From the NCBI GenBank assembly GCA_029248755.1, contig JAQWIR010000020.1, forward strand, positions 1-64,000: a stretch of 64,000 nucleotides of DNA. The letters run 5' to 3'. Of this stretch, positions 33,557-44,321 are shown one piece after another. The position numbers were made by a program, and so were the translations under genes. Within the stretch, counting starts at the first letter, position 1, and each line of letters starts with the position of its first letter. The notes under the pieces were generated by a model. It was not told where the DNA came from, searched no databases, and was given only the letters and a program-made list of their open reading frames with translations. This DNA comes from Porticoccaceae bacterium. Lineage in GTDB: Bacteria > Pseudomonadota > Gammaproteobacteria > Pseudomonadales > Porticoccaceae.

Positions 33557-34678
33557 ATGTCGTTAACAGAGCAGCCAAAAAACACGCGTTTTCACGATTA
33601 TCATATCGAGGCTGGCGGCAAAATGGTTCCTTTTGCGGGTTACTCTATGCCCATTAATTATGCCGGTGGAATCATGGAAGAACACCTTCATACCCGCGAT
33701 TCAGCAGGTCTTTTTGATGTTTCCCACATGGGTCAGGTTATCATTCGTGGCACCGAAGTATCTCAACAGTTAGAAAAACTGATGCCTGTTGATTTGCAGC
33801 AACTCGCTGTGAATAGAATGACTTACAGTACGCTGATTAATGCTCAAGGCGGTATTCTTGACGATCTCATTATTACACGTTGGGACGACAAGACCTTTTT
33901 TGTTGTGGTTAATGCGGCATGCAAACAACAAGATATTCAGCACTTTCGTGACAACTTGCTAGATGCAGAAATAATCGAGCTCGAGGATCACGGTTTGTTA
34001 GCGCTTCAAGGACCACTGGCTATAGACGTTCTGGTCAAATTAGCACCTCAGGTAGCTGATTTACACTTTATGCAGGGTTGTGCAATTACTATCAATGGTT
34101 GTTCCTGTTTTGTTACAAGATCGGGCTATACCGGTGAGGATGGATTTGAAATATCAATCAAACCAGAGGATTGTAAAGTCGTAGCAGATGCCTTACTTGC
34201 CAACTCATCAGTTCGTTGGATTGGTCTAGGTGCACGGGATTCACTGCGTCTAGAAGCCGGCTTATGCCTCTATGGTCATGATATGAATCAACAGACCACT
34301 CCAGTAGAAGCAAACCTGCTGTGGAGTATTAGCAAGACTCGTCGAGCGGGTGGAGACAAGCAGGGCGGTTTTTTGGGCTCTGAGACGATACTTAAGCATA
34401 TTGACCAAGGGATCCCCCAGAAACGTGTTGGTTTTATGGTTGAGGGTCGTGCGCCAGTGAGAGAAGGTGCGGATATAGTCGACGAAGCCGGCCAAGTTAT
34501 TGGGTCAATTACCAGTGGCGGTTTTTCACCTAGCCTACAAAAGCCAATTGCTATGGGCTATGTCCCACTTAATTATTCAACACCCGGCACTCAGGTTAAT
34601 GCAATGGTCAGGGGTAAATTGCGTCCGCTTGTTGTTTATTCCATGCCATTTGTACCCCAGCGATATTATCGAGGATAA
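33557..34678 (+). CDS. gcvT: Glycine cleavage system T protein
   Basis: AminomethylTF family: GLFDVSHMGQV, TRSGYTGEDGFEI; start refined to MSLTEQPKNTRF. Confidence 0.96.
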   Translation: MSLTEQPKNTRFHDYHIEAGGKMVPFAGYSMPINYAGGIMEEHLHTRDSAGLFDVSHMGQVIIRGTEVSQQLEKLMPVDLQQLAVNRMTYSTLINAQGGILDDLIITRWDDKTFFVVVNAACKQQDIQHFRDNLLDAEIIELEDHGLLALQGPLAIDVLVKLAPQVADLHFMQGCAITINGCSCFVTRSGYTGEDGFEISIKPEDCKVVADALLANSSVRWIGLGARDSLRLEAGLCLYGHDMNQQTTPVEANLLWSISKTRRAGGDKQGGFLGSETILKHIDQGIPQKRVGFMVEGRAPVREGADIVDEAGQVIGSITSGGFSPSLQKPIAMGYVPLNYSTPGTQVNAMVRGKLRPLVVYSMPFVPQRYYRG

Positions 34679-34693
34679 CTCAGGAGAAGTTAG

Positions 34694-37552
34694 ATGCTTC
34701 AAAAGAAACGTACGCTCAATGATTTGCAAAATGCTGAACAATTTGTCGCCCGTCATGTTGGGCCAAGTGTTGAAGATCAGCAAACAATGCTTAGCTTGCT
34801 CGATTGCAATAACTTACAGCAGCTTATTGAGCAGGTTGTTCCTGAGTCTATTATAAAGAACCAACCACTAGATCTTCTGCCCCAGTGCACAGAATCTCAA
34901 GCGCTCAAAGAACTTCGCCAAATAGCTAATAAGAATAAAATTTTCAAAAGCTTTTTGGGGCAGGGCTATTATGGCACTCTAACCCCCAATGTGATCCTTC
35001 GTAATATATTAGAAAATCCAGCTTGGTATACGGCCTATACCCCTTATCAGCCTGAAATTTCTCAAGGTCGTTTAGAAGCGCTTATTAATTTCCAAACCAT
35101 GGTCACTGACCTTACAGGTTTAGAAATTGCCAATGCCTCTATGCTTGATGAGGGGACTGCCGCGGCAGAGGCGATGACCCTCTCTCGTCGCGTATCCAAG
35201 TCAAAATCCAATCGATTTTTTGTGGATGGAGATTGCCTGCCACAAACTATTGATATTATTGCGACACGAGCAGAGCCACTAGGTATCGAAGTCGAAGTTG
35301 GTAAGCCTGATGAGTGCAATGGTGATGTGTTTGGTATGTTACTTCAGTACCCGGGTGTCAGTGGTGCTATACAAGACCATAGAGAAACTATAACCAAGGT
35401 AAAGGCTCAAAAAGGCATTGTGGTCATGGCGGCCGATATCCTTAGCCTTGTGCTACTTGAATCACCGGGATCCCTAGGCGCTGATATCGCTATAGGCTCA
35501 ACACAGCGCTTTGGAGTGCCTATGGGCTTTGGCGGACCTCATGCTGCTTATATGGCTACCAAAGAAGCCTACAAACGTAATTTACCCGGTCGTATTGTCG
35601 GTCTTTCTCAAGACGCACAGGGCAATCCTGCCTATAGGCTAGCATTGCAAACCAGAGAGCAGCATATTCGCAGAGAAAAGGCCACCTCTAATATCTGTAC
35701 TGCACAGGTCCTATTAGCAGTAATAGCCGGTATGTATGCTGTTTATCATGGGCCCAAAGGTCTATCAGATATTGCCAATCGAGTGCATATGTTAACCACA
35801 GTCTTAGCAAATGGGCTAAATCAGCATAATATCGCTGTAGAAAATTCTAGTTGGTTTGATACTTTAACTATAAATACAGGCGCTAATACCTCTGAAGTAA
35901 TACAAAAAGCTGAAATTAAACATGTTAATTTACGTCAAATTGATCAGAATCATGTGGGTATTTCTCTGGATGAAACATCCAGCGCTAAAGATGTAATACT
36001 TTTATGGGATATTCTTATTGGTCAGCATAGTTTATCTATAGACCAAATAGCCGAACAGTCTGTGCAAAACATACCAGGTAATATGATGCGTACAGAAAGC
36101 TTCCTTGATCATGAGACATTTAACAGTTATCACTCAGAAACAGAAATGCTACGCTATATTCGCAAGCTTTCTGATAAGGACATTGCCCTTGATAGAGCTA
36201 TGATTCCTCTTGGTTCATGTACCATGAAGCTTAATGCAACCGCTGAGATGTTGCCAGTGACTTGGCCTGAGTTTGCTAACATCCATCCCTTTGCACCTTC
36301 AGATCAAACACAGGGCTATCAAACGCTGATTAACCAATTGGAATCTATGCTGTCAGAAATTACTGGCTATGATGGTATTTCACTTCAGCCTAATGCAGGA
36401 TCTCAGGGTGAATATGCCGGTTTATTGGCTATAAAGTCCTATCACGAAAGTCGCGGTGATAGTCATCGTAATATTTGTTTAATACCAAGCTCTGCCCATG
36501 GAACCAACCCAGCATCTGCCCATATGTGTGGCATGAAAGTAGTGGTCGTAGCCTGTGATGAACAAGGTAATGTGGATATTGATGATCTAAACAAAAAGGC
36601 CGCTGAACACAGCGATAATCTATCAGCGATTATGGTCACCTACCCATCTACTCATGGTGTGTTTGAAGAAAATATCACAGAGCTGTGTGATATTGTTCAT
36701 CAAAATGGTGGTCAGGTTTATATCGATGGAGCCAACTTAAATGCCATGGTCGGTGTCTGTCAGCCTGGGAAATTTGGCGGTGATGTATCTCACCTAAATC
36801 TACATAAAACATTTTGTATACCCCATGGTGGCGGCGGGCCGGGTGTTGGGCCTGTCTGTGTAGGTTCACACCTAGCTGAATTCTTACCACAAGATGATTC
36901 TGCAAACCGGCATGGCGGAAGGATATCCGCTGCACCTTATGGAAGTGCCAGTATTCTTCCAATTACTTGGATGTATATTCGAATGATGGGTTATACCGGG
37001 CTAAGACAAGCAACTGAAGTTGCTATACTCAATGCCAATTATATCGCCAAGCGCTTAGAGTCAAAGTACAGTATTTTATTTACCGGTTCCAATAATCGTG
37101 TAGCTCATGAATGTATCGTTGATACCCGAGATATTAAGGAGCAAACGGGTGTTAGTGTTGACGATATTGCCAAGCGATTAATTGATTATGGGTTCCATGC
37201 TCCTACCATGTCCTTTCCTGTGGCGGGTACCTTAATGATAGAGCCTACTGAAAGTGAATCAAAGCGAGAAATAGACCGTTTCTGTGATGCTATGCTGGCA
37301 ATTGCGGATGAAGTAGCTGAAGTTGCCGAAGGCAAGTACACCTTAGAAGACAACCCTCTCGCTGGAGCACCCCATACAGCGGCTGTTGCAACTGCCGATG
37401 AATGGGCCCATGGTTATAGTCGCAGCAAAGCTATCTACCCTTCAGAGTTTAGCCGTGCCAATAAATATTGGCCGCCAGTAGGGCGACTTGATAATGTGTT
37501 TGGCGATCGAAATCTCGTGTGTTCATGTCCGTCAATTAAGGATTACCAATAG
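34694..37552 (+). CDS. gcvP: Glycine dehydrogenase (decarboxylating), P protein
   Basis: PLP lysine region [22 protein letters not shown]; full-length two-domain P protein. Confidence 0.98.
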   Translation: MLQKKRTLNDLQNAEQFVARHVGPSVEDQQTMLSLLDCNNLQQLIEQVVPESIIKNQPLDLLPQCTESQALKELRQIANKNKIFKSFLGQGYYGTLTPNVILRNILENPAWYTAYTPYQPEISQGRLEALINFQTMVTDLTGLEIANASMLDEGTAAAEAMTLSRRVSKSKSNRFFVDGDCLPQTIDIIATRAEPLGIEVEVGKPDECNGDVFGMLLQYPGVSGAIQDHRETITKVKAQKGIVVMAADILSLVLLESPGSLGADIAIGSTQRFGVPMGFGGPHAAYMATKEAYKRNLPGRIVGLSQDAQGNPAYRLALQTREQHIRREKATSNICTAQVLLAVIAGMYAVYHGPKGLSDIANRVHMLTTVLANGLNQHNIAVENSSWFDTLTINTGANTSEVIQKAEIKHVNLRQIDQNHVGISLDETSSAKDVILLWDILIGQHSLSIDQIAEQSVQNIPGNMMRTESFLDHETFNSYHSETEMLRYIRKLSDKDIALDRAMIPLGSCTMKLNATAEMLPVTWPEFANIHPFAPSDQTQGYQTLINQLESMLSEITGYDGISLQPNAGSQGEYAGLLAIKSYHESRGDSHRNICLIPSSAHGTNPASAHMCGMKVVVVACDEQGNVDIDDLNKKAAEHSDNLSAIMVTYPSTHGVFEENITELCDIVHQNGGQVYIDGANLNAMVGVCQPGKFGGDVSHLNLHKTFCIPHGGGGPGVGPVCVGSHLAEFLPQDDSANRHGGRISAAPYGSASILPITWMYIRMMGYTGLRQATEVAILNANYIAKRLESKYSILFTGSNNRVAHECIVDTRDIKEQTGVSVDDIAKRLIDYGFHAPTMSFPVAGTLMIEPTESESKREIDRFCDAMLAIADEVAEVAEGKYTLEDNPLAGAPHTAAVATADEWAHGYSRSKAIYPSEFSRANKYWPPVGRLDNVFGDRNLVCSCPSIKDYQ

Positions 37553-37580
37553 ACTTAAAATTCCTAGCAACCCATCGTCA

Positions 37581-38798
37581 TTATTTAGGTATTTTATGGG
37601 CTGAAAAAAGCCTTAAATCTTTAGATAGCCACTGAAATTTTGTAGATCGTCTCTCTATGCATTTAACTTGGCTTTTTACAAGATTATATGTGGTTTCAGA
37701 TATGAGTATTTCATCTGGTTGTGCGATAGACTCTAAATGGCTAGCTAAATTGACTGAATTACCCACTGCGGTGTAATCTAATTTACTCTCATTGCCAAAA
37801 TTTCCGACTCTGCAATCCCCAGTATTGATACCCATTCTAATGCTTGGCGGATTCTCGATTCCGGTATTTTTCCACTTTGTTTTAAGACGCTCCATAGCCT
37901 CTCTCATGGCAATTGCCATAAACACACAGGCAATGGCATCATTTTTCTTGCCGCGGCTATCAGGGTCACCAAAAAACACCATAATCGAATCACCAATCAC
38001 CTTATCTAGCGTACCGCCAAATTTGAATACTATTTCTGACATCTCACTAAGATAAGAATTCATAAGCCAGGCTAGTTCTTCTGGGTACAATAGTTCGGAA
38101 AGTTGGCTATAACCCTTCATGTCAGAAAAAAATACTGTCAGTGATTTATCCATTGCATCTACATGGACATGATCTCCAGTAATAATAGACTTACTTAATC
38201 TAGGTGATAGGTATTTTGAAAGATTATAAACATGTAATTTTAAAGTTGTATTGGCTTTAAATTGTGATTCAAGTTTTTTATTGAGTGCTTTATCCTGATA
38301 GCCTCTGAAAAGACAAAATAACAAACAAAAAACAGTCATCAAAATCAAAAGAATAATCTCTATTGATTGAGTTACATCAAAGGAGGGAAATGAGCTGAGA
38401 TTTGCAGTAACAATTGTACTAACTACACCCAAAATTGCAGCTAAAGTTAAAAATGAAAGGGTTTCAACGTATACCAATAAAAATAAACCAATAATGCCAA
38501 CTGTAAGGCTATATTGAATTCCACATAACTTTATTAATAGACCTGTAATAATGCCATCAGTAAAGGCTATTAATAGGGTAATTTTGTGATTAGATGCTAG
38601 AGTGATTTTTGCATTCAAAAGTAACGCACATGACTGGTAAAGAATCATAAAGATAAGAATAACCAGCCCTAATAGTTGACTACTATGTTGATGCCATGAA
38701 GAGAGAATTAATACGCTCCCCATTATAAATTGAAGCATTCTATGTATATGGACAAGACTAGTGGGCAGGGAGTTAAAGCTATTGGTAATCATTCTCAT
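37581..38798 (-). CDS. Membrane-bound class III adenylate/guanylate cyclase
   Basis: Several N-terminal TM helices; cyclase domain LTVFFSDMKGYSQLSE...GTLDKVIGDSIMVFFGDP...YTAVGNSVNLASHLE. Confidence 0.88.
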   Translation of the reverse strand: MRMITNSFNSLPTSLVHIHRMLQFIMGSVLILSSWHQHSSQLLGLVILIFMILYQSCALLLNAKITLASNHKITLLIAFTDGIITGLLIKLCGIQYSLTVGIIGLFLLVYVETLSFLTLAAILGVVSTIVTANLSSFPSFDVTQSIEIILLILMTVFCLLFCLFRGYQDKALNKKLESQFKANTTLKLHVYNLSKYLSPRLSKSIITGDHVHVDAMDKSLTVFFSDMKGYSQLSELLYPEELAWLMNSYLSEMSEIVFKFGGTLDKVIGDSIMVFFGDPDSRGKKNDAIACVFMAIAMREAMERLKTKWKNTGIENPPSIRMGINTGDCRVGNFGNESKLDYTAVGNSVNLASHLESIAQPDEILISETTYNLVKSQVKCIERRSTKFQWLSKDLRLFSAHKIPK

Positions 38799-38896
38799 AT
38801 ACTAGCACCTAAAAACTATACCTGCCGTTCGATTAAACAAATTAAATTACATTGCTTTTAAAACATGCATTGTGTAAAGTTCTGCCGCTTCAAAAC

Positions 38897-38987
38897 GGTG
38901 AGGTGTCCGAGTGGCTGAAGGAGCACGCCTGGAAAGTGTGTAAGCGTTTATAGCGTTTCGAGGGTTCGAATCCCTCTCTCACCGCCA
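38897..38987 (+). tRNA. tRNA-Ser (anticodon GGA)
   Basis: GGTGAGGTGTCCGAGTGG...CTGGAAA...GGTTCGAATCC...TCACCGCCA; long variable arm; encoded CCA. Confidence 0.95.
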
Positions 38988-39076
38988 ATTATCAAAACCC
39001 CTCTAGCGGTGCAATCCACCACTATAGATGTTAATCACAAGAATAATTGCAACTATAGCTAATATAGTTCTTATAG

Positions 39077-39682
39077 TTACTCGATTACTTGTGCTTTAGG
39101 TGAAGAGGAGGAGACGTCGGTATTTACTTCGGGAAAATACTGTTCAATATAGAAGATAATATCTGATGCACTTGATCGACTTGCATCTGTTGCCACTACT
39201 CCCTCAGTAAGAGAGTTACCAGTAAGACCAAATAAATATCTAAGTATTAGCAAGGCATCACTATTTGCATCAATTTTGCTATTGCCATCAATATCAAATA
39301 TTGATTCAGCCGCTTGTAATTCAGCCTCTATCTGCGTTGGGTCAAGAGGCGAAGAAGTTGCTATAGCGCCATCAGTTAATTTATTGCCAGTTAGGCCAGA
39401 TATATACCTGAATATTAATAACCCATCAGTTAAAGCATCTACATTACCATCATTATCTATATCAAAGTCTATGGGGCTTTTATGCAAGCTAGTTGTGGAT
39501 CCACTGGGCAAAATTTTTGCGTCAGCACTTTCAGTTTTGTTTGAAAAGGTCGGAGATCAACGAACTTCTAGATTGGGATCTAGGGCATACCCACTAAAAC
39601 TATAGACTACACATATTAGCAGGCATGATTTTTTCAAATAATGTGAAAACTTTATACATGTCTTCAAAGGGGGATAAACCAT
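39077..39682 (-). pseudogene. Small dockerin-like two-repeat secreted protein gene interrupted by an in-frame TGA
   Basis: From ATG 39682, same frame: MVYPPLKTCIKFSHYLKKSCLLICVVYSFSGYALDPNLEVR-stop(TGA 39559..39557)-SPTFSNKTESADAKILPSGSTTSLHKSPIDFDIDNDG..., continuing into the 144-aa ORF-track protein. Confidence 0.7.
39120..39466 (-). repeat. Dockerin-like two-repeat module (copy 1)
   Basis: FDIDNDGNVDALTDGLLIFRYISGLTG / IFDIDGNSKIDANSDALLILRYLFGLTG. Confidence 0.8.
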
Positions 39683-39956
39683 GTTGGATATGCTCTTCGT
39701 CTAATACCTATTAATTTAAGTCATCTAGGTTATTCATAAAATTCATTAGAACAAAGATGACAACATCATTAATATATTAGACCAATTTTCCAAGATTTCT
39801 CCATGAATCCTTTCTTTATAATCTTTAGCTTTACATTTGCTTGCACGATTACAGTGGAAAGTTTTGAAGTGGCAAGGCAACCAACAAGATTTCATAGTGA
39901 TGTTGTTACCAACATCACTGATTCTTAATATCAATATATTCTTTTAATTTGCAAAT

Positions 39957-42900
39957 TTAATTCTCAATAGGAACAAATATTGCTTGAATACTGGCATCCT
40001 GACTCGTGGTCAATACAGCGTTACTGTCAGCTTGATTTACAGCACCTTGCCAGCTTGAAAACTCATAGCCTTCATTTGGAACAGCGGTTAAAGAAACCGG
40101 TATAAAGTCGAAATATTCACCTTCCCAGCTTGAGCTATTTAAAGTCAAAGAATTCAATTGAACTGACCCAGCATCCGTGTTGTTGATACTCACAGTAAGG
40201 TTATACATGCCATTTATTCCAAAATTACTACGAACATGTCCGGCTAGGGAAGGCGATCTGTTATCAGTAAAGTCTCTGATCTTGTCTACTTCGTTTTGCC
40301 ATTCAGAATAAGAAGACAGCATATATTGATTTTGCCAATAGGGTGATCGATTATTCCAGTTACTCCAATGTTCGAAATGTCGGGTAATTTCAGAACTAAT
40401 GGTATCAGTAATGCCGCTTATGTGGGCTTGCAAATTGCTTGCCTTAAAGCGACCATTCATTTCATCGGCAAATTGATTGATGAATTTATTCTTAAACTGA
40501 GTGTTTTCGATTAATTTTCTCATGAGTAAGGTAGACCAAGGGGGGTTTGGCCAGCCAGGTCCATTAGCACTTAAAGCAAACGATAAAGTATCATTTTCAT
40601 AAAAAGGCGGATTTTGCCAAGGGCGGCCAAAGGCAAAGTCAGTATCATATAAAACCCAGCGCCACTTAGTTTCTGGAGAGTTCCAGAATTTAATGTTATT
40701 ACCAGGCCAATCCGTATTATCTAGATAAATTTGCGCAACTTGATAGGTGATTATATTATCAATATCAATCTGGCTGGCTACATAATCGTAATTTGACTGA
40801 ACAGATAAGCTGTTATTTGTTACATAATCAATTAGCTCGTTATAAGACGTATTACTACCCTCAACAACCTCACCATTATTTGTAAGCAAATTGATTTCAC
40901 TTTTGTCTACATTAATCTTATCGTCAAGGAAATGCTCGTTTACTTTTTCGCGAATATTGTAAAAGCCCCAGTATTGTCCATTAAGGTAAACCACAGCTGT
41001 ACGATGGGCTTGATATTCAAGTCCACTACCTTCCATGAGACTAGTGGCTATTACATCTTTAATATTGGTTTTCATCCAGTCATTACCTGAGCTTCGCAAA
41101 ACAATAGATTCAAATTTATCGTAGTCCAAAGAAGGAAAAATTGGATATTTTAACTTGCTAAAACCATAGCGTCCGCGAGCAAAAATAGACATAGATCGCT
41201 GATCATTAGCTCTACTCCAAGCGCCAAATATTTTAACCCCCGCATCAATTGCAACGCCCAGTTCACCTGATGGCTCATAAAAGCTAAAGTGTACATCACG
41301 CTCCCAATCCTGCCAAAAATTCGCACCAAAAAAGGGAAGATTATTTTCATAGTTTTCCGCGGGGCCGTACTCATAAATTCCTTGCTGTTGATCAAAAAAG
41401 TTATAGGGCTCGGAGATTAAAGAAACTATGGGTAAATCATGGGTATTAGAGGTGATATAAGTTCTACTATCCGTTCGGGAGGGAATATAGTTAGTTTTAA
41501 ATATTTTGGCACGAATAACAGTATCCTGACTAATAACAATAGGTGAGTTATAAACATTTGATATTAAGTTCGGAATTGTAGCGTCAAGTGTGTAACGAAT
41601 TTCTTCGCCTTCAGCGGCACCACTCAAAATAACACTTTGTTCGTTAAATTCACCACCCTGATGCGAGAACACAACTTCACTTTCAATTGCCCCTAGAAAG
41701 CCTATGCTGGGGTTTTGCTCGCCAGGCGTTGGATTCTCAAAATACAATATGCTGCCATCTACAGGTGAACGACCCATGCTATTGTCGTTTTCCATAGCAG
41801 TCACGTTCATGTAGTCGACTTGACCGCCATTAAGATCAAATAATGTAAGCTCTTCACCATCTGAAGATATTTTAAAATTTGTATGAAGGCTCGGGTCTTC
41901 AAATCCTAAGATAGTAGGTGGTGATTGGCCATCATTAGTTGAACCTAAGTAAAATGCTGATAAAAATGGTATTAAAGTCATATCAGAAGAGTTTGCATTG
42001 GCATTGTGAACCTGAATGCTTAATATATTTTCACCCTCATTCAGTAATGCTTGTACATCGTTAATAGGGAATCTAACAGGACTGCCACTTTGCCACATTG
42101 TAGCTTCACGATCGGTAATTGTGTAAGTATTAAAACTCGGCCTATCACCTAGTATGTTGGAGCGTGCAATTTCAACACCATTAATATAGGCCACAAACCC
42201 ATCATCAAAGTCGATGTCTAACCAGAGTTTGTCCATTAATTCTAAATCGGCTACTGTGAAAGTTTTTCTTACATATACAGAGCTTGTGCCATTTGGAATT
42301 ATAGTCGAATCATCACCATCAGCATATCCAAAGCCACTAGTGCCTTGTAGCCAGCTACTATCATTGAAGCTTTGGTTGATCCATGAATTACTTGGATTTG
42401 ATGAGGGGATTAGATATCGGAAATTATCACCTTCATTAACAAGCGTTCTATATGTTCCGCCAGCTGTTTTATCTTTGTTTGATGCCCAAATACGCATATA
42501 CGAACCTGGTGCTAATAACGTCTGCGGGAAAACCCACTTATTTGGTTCTAAACTGTCATCAGTTATAGTCCAGCCAGTAAGATCGACAATTGTGTCACCA
42601 TTATTAAATAGCTCTATCCAATCTGGGCTATCGCCATCCTCATCATCAAAAGACGAATTTGACGATGACACTTCATTAATAACTACAGTATTAGGTATTC
42701 CACCAGAATTAGCACCCGGCATATTATCAATTAAATATTGAGTAATGGCTGGAGCAGATGATCTTGAAGCATTATTTGCAACAGCACCATCTATGAGTGG
42801 ATTACCCCTAATACCGAATAGATAGCGCAGAATAATTAAACCGTCTGTCAACGCATCAAATTGACCATTATTGTCAATATCAATAATGGCTTCCATATCA

Positions 42901-43253
42901 TTCATTTGGCTGCCAATTTCAGCAGATGAAAGGATTGCATCACTTGCAATTGCGCCTTGTGTAAGCGCATCACCTCTTATTCCAAATCCATATCTCAAAA
43001 TTAATAGGCCATCAGTTAATGCATCCGCTTTACCGTCTTTATCAATATCCCAGTCAAGAGCATGACCTAATGTGCCAGTGATGGACTGAGACCTCATTGT
43101 TTTAGACGCATTAAAAGATAATTCACTAGGAGAATTTTCATTATAAATATTAATAGAGTTTTCGGCTGATTCTTTGTCTGAGTTGCAGCCAGCCAAGCCA
43201 ATTAAAGCAAGTGACAACGTAAATAAACCAGTTATTTTATTGTTGCTGAACAT
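39957..43253 (-). CDS. Secreted lipoprotein: dockerin-like repeats, lamin-tail domain, chitobiase-like domain, CotH kinase-like domain, InlB-like C-terminal repeat
   Basis: Lipobox ALIGLAGCNSD; VINEVSSSNSSFDDEDGDSPDWIELFNNGD (LTD); GEEIRYTLDATIPN (CHB_HEX_C-like); AGVKIFGAWSRANDQRSMSIFAR (CotH); C-terminal GYEFSSWQGAVNQ...ASIQAIF. Start refined to MFSNNK, preceded by AAAGAGG. Confidence 0.85.
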   Translation of the reverse strand: MFSNNKITGLFTLSLALIGLAGCNSDKESAENSINIYNENSPSELSFNASKTMRSQSITGTLGHALDWDIDKDGKADALTDGLLILRYGFGIRGDALTQGAIASDAILSSAEIGSQMNDMEAIIDIDNNGQFDALTDGLIILRYLFGIRGNPLIDGAVANNASRSSAPAITQYLIDNMPGANSGGIPNTVVINEVSSSNSSFDDEDGDSPDWIELFNNGDTIVDLTGWTITDDSLEPNKWVFPQTLLAPGSYMRIWASNKDKTAGGTYRTLVNEGDNFRYLIPSSNPSNSWINQSFNDSSWLQGTSGFGYADGDDSTIIPNGTSSVYVRKTFTVADLELMDKLWLDIDFDDGFVAYINGVEIARSNILGDRPSFNTYTITDREATMWQSGSPVRFPINDVQALLNEGENILSIQVHNANANSSDMTLIPFLSAFYLGSTNDGQSPPTILGFEDPSLHTNFKISSDGEELTLFDLNGGQVDYMNVTAMENDNSMGRSPVDGSILYFENPTPGEQNPSIGFLGAIESEVVFSHQGGEFNEQSVILSGAAEGEEIRYTLDATIPNLISNVYNSPIVISQDTVIRAKIFKTNYIPSRTDSRTYITSNTHDLPIVSLISEPYNFFDQQQGIYEYGPAENYENNLPFFGANFWQDWERDVHFSFYEPSGELGVAIDAGVKIFGAWSRANDQRSMSIFARGRYGFSKLKYPIFPSLDYDKFESIVLRSSGNDWMKTNIKDVIATSLMEGSGLEYQAHRTAVVYLNGQYWGFYNIREKVNEHFLDDKINVDKSEINLLTNNGEVVEGSNTSYNELIDYVTNNSLSVQSNYDYVASQIDIDNIITYQVAQIYLDNTDWPGNNIKFWNSPETKWRWVLYDTDFAFGRPWQNPPFYENDTLSFALSANGPGWPNPPWSTLLMRKLIENTQFKNKFINQFADEMNGRFKASNLQAHISGITDTISSEITRHFEHWSNWNNRSPYWQNQYMLSSYSEWQNEVDKIRDFTDNRSPSLAGHVRSNFGINGMYNLTVSINNTDAGSVQLNSLTLNSSSWEGEYFDFIPVSLTAVPNEGYEFSSWQGAVNQADSNAVLTTSQDASIQAIFVPIEN
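42714..43052 (-). repeat. Dockerin-like two-repeat module (copy 2)
   Basis: WDIDKDGKADALTDGLLILRYGFGIRG / IIDIDNNGQFDALTDGLIILRYLFGIRG. Confidence 0.85.
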
Positions 43254-43492
43254 GAAAACCTCTTTTTGATATTTTTTTGGTGTTTTATGCATGTTAAATT
43301 ATTTTGCCCAAAAAAATAAACCTTTATTTTATTGATAGCTACTAATATTTGACTGATTGGTCAATTAAACAACAAAATGCTTAAATTCTCTGTGTTTACT
43401 TCTCAGGCATATATCTAACTCCCCATAATTAGAGTGATACAAAAAGAGTGAGATATCGTAAATTCTAGTTATAAATATATAAGGTATCTGTT

Positions 43493-43759
43493 TTGTCAGA
43501 CAAACAAACTTTTTTTTCACAAGAAGCTTTATCTCGTATTATTGAAATGGCCTGGGAGGATAGAACTCCCTTTGAGGCCATTGAGTACAATTATGGTATT
43601 AATGAATCTGCTGTAATCAAGTTGATGCGCGCACAAGTCAAGCCAAGGTCATTCAGGCTTTGGAGAAAAAGAGTTACCAATCGTTACACAAAACATGTTT
43701 CGAAAAGATCTCCCGATGTTATCAGAGGTTACTGCCCGACTCAGTACAAGAATAGATAG
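43493..43759 (+). CDS. TIGR03643/DUF2805 family protein
   Basis: IIEMAWEDRTPFEAIEYNYGINESAVIKLMRAQVKPRSFRLWRKRV; TTG start. Confidence 0.85.
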   Translation: MSDKQTFFSQEALSRIIEMAWEDRTPFEAIEYNYGINESAVIKLMRAQVKPRSFRLWRKRVTNRYTKHVSKRSPDVIRGYCPTQYKNR

Positions 43760-43769
43760 GAATCTTCTT

Positions 43770-44321
43770 ATGCCAAAGATCTTACGGTTTCACTTTTTTT
43801 TACTTAGCTTTTATATGATTGATGTCGGAGCTGAACCAATGATAATTGACGACTTTACTTCAAATGATCAGCCACAATGGAATTATGTAAGCGACCAGGT
43901 AATGGGTGGTATTTCTGAAGGTATCTTAGTTTTTAGAACTGATAAAGAAGAGTCTTATGCTCAACTTACTGGCGAAGTGAGTACCAAAAATAATGGGGGT
44001 TTTATCCAGTTTAGGCGAGATCTTATAATACCAGATACACAGGGTGTTCAGGGCATTTATGCCAAAGTCAAAGGTAACAATCAAAAGTATTTTATCCACA
44101 TACGCACCAGGGGCACCATTATGCCTTGGCAATATTATCAAAGTGAGTTTTTAGCTGGGGACAAATGGCAAAGTATTAAATTACCATTCAATAATTTTGT
44201 CGCGTCTAGTCAATGGATTAAAAAGGAACTTAGAGCTAAGGATGTGCGCAGTATAGGGGTTGTGGCCTTTGGACGGGACCACAAGGCTGATATAAATGTA
44301 TCAGAGATTGGATTTTTTTAA
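43770..44321 (+). CDS. CIA30-like (complex I intermediate-associated protein 30) domain protein, predicted exported
   Basis: MIIDDFTSNDQPQWNYVSDQVMGGISEG and C-terminal VRSIGVVAFGRDHKADINVSEIGFF; start refined to MPKILRFHFF. Confidence 0.82.
   Translation: MPKILRFHFFLLSFYMIDVGAEPMIIDDFTSNDQPQWNYVSDQVMGGISEGILVFRTDKEESYAQLTGEVSTKNNGGFIQFRRDLIIPDTQGVQGIYAKVKGNNQKYFIHIRTRGTIMPWQYYQSEFLAGDKWQSIKLPFNNFVASSQWIKKELRAKDVRSIGVVAFGRDHKADINVSEIGFF

Noticed and set aside
39543-39575. Selenocysteine reading of the in-frame TGA
   Set aside because: No convincing SECIS-like hairpin just downstream, and the flanking residues are not a redox motif; nonsense mutation is simpler.
39276-39605. 109-aa plus-strand ORF
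   Set aside because: Antisense shadow of the dockerin-like gene; codons reflect the reverse complement of the DALTDGLL repeats.
39746-39934. 62-aa minus-strand Cys-rich ORF
   Set aside because: No recognisable family or clear RBS; sits in AT-rich intergenic DNA and may be chance.
42214-43065. Plus-strand ORFs of 175 and 64 aa
   Set aside because: Antisense to the CotH/LTD lipoprotein gene; no independent coding signature.
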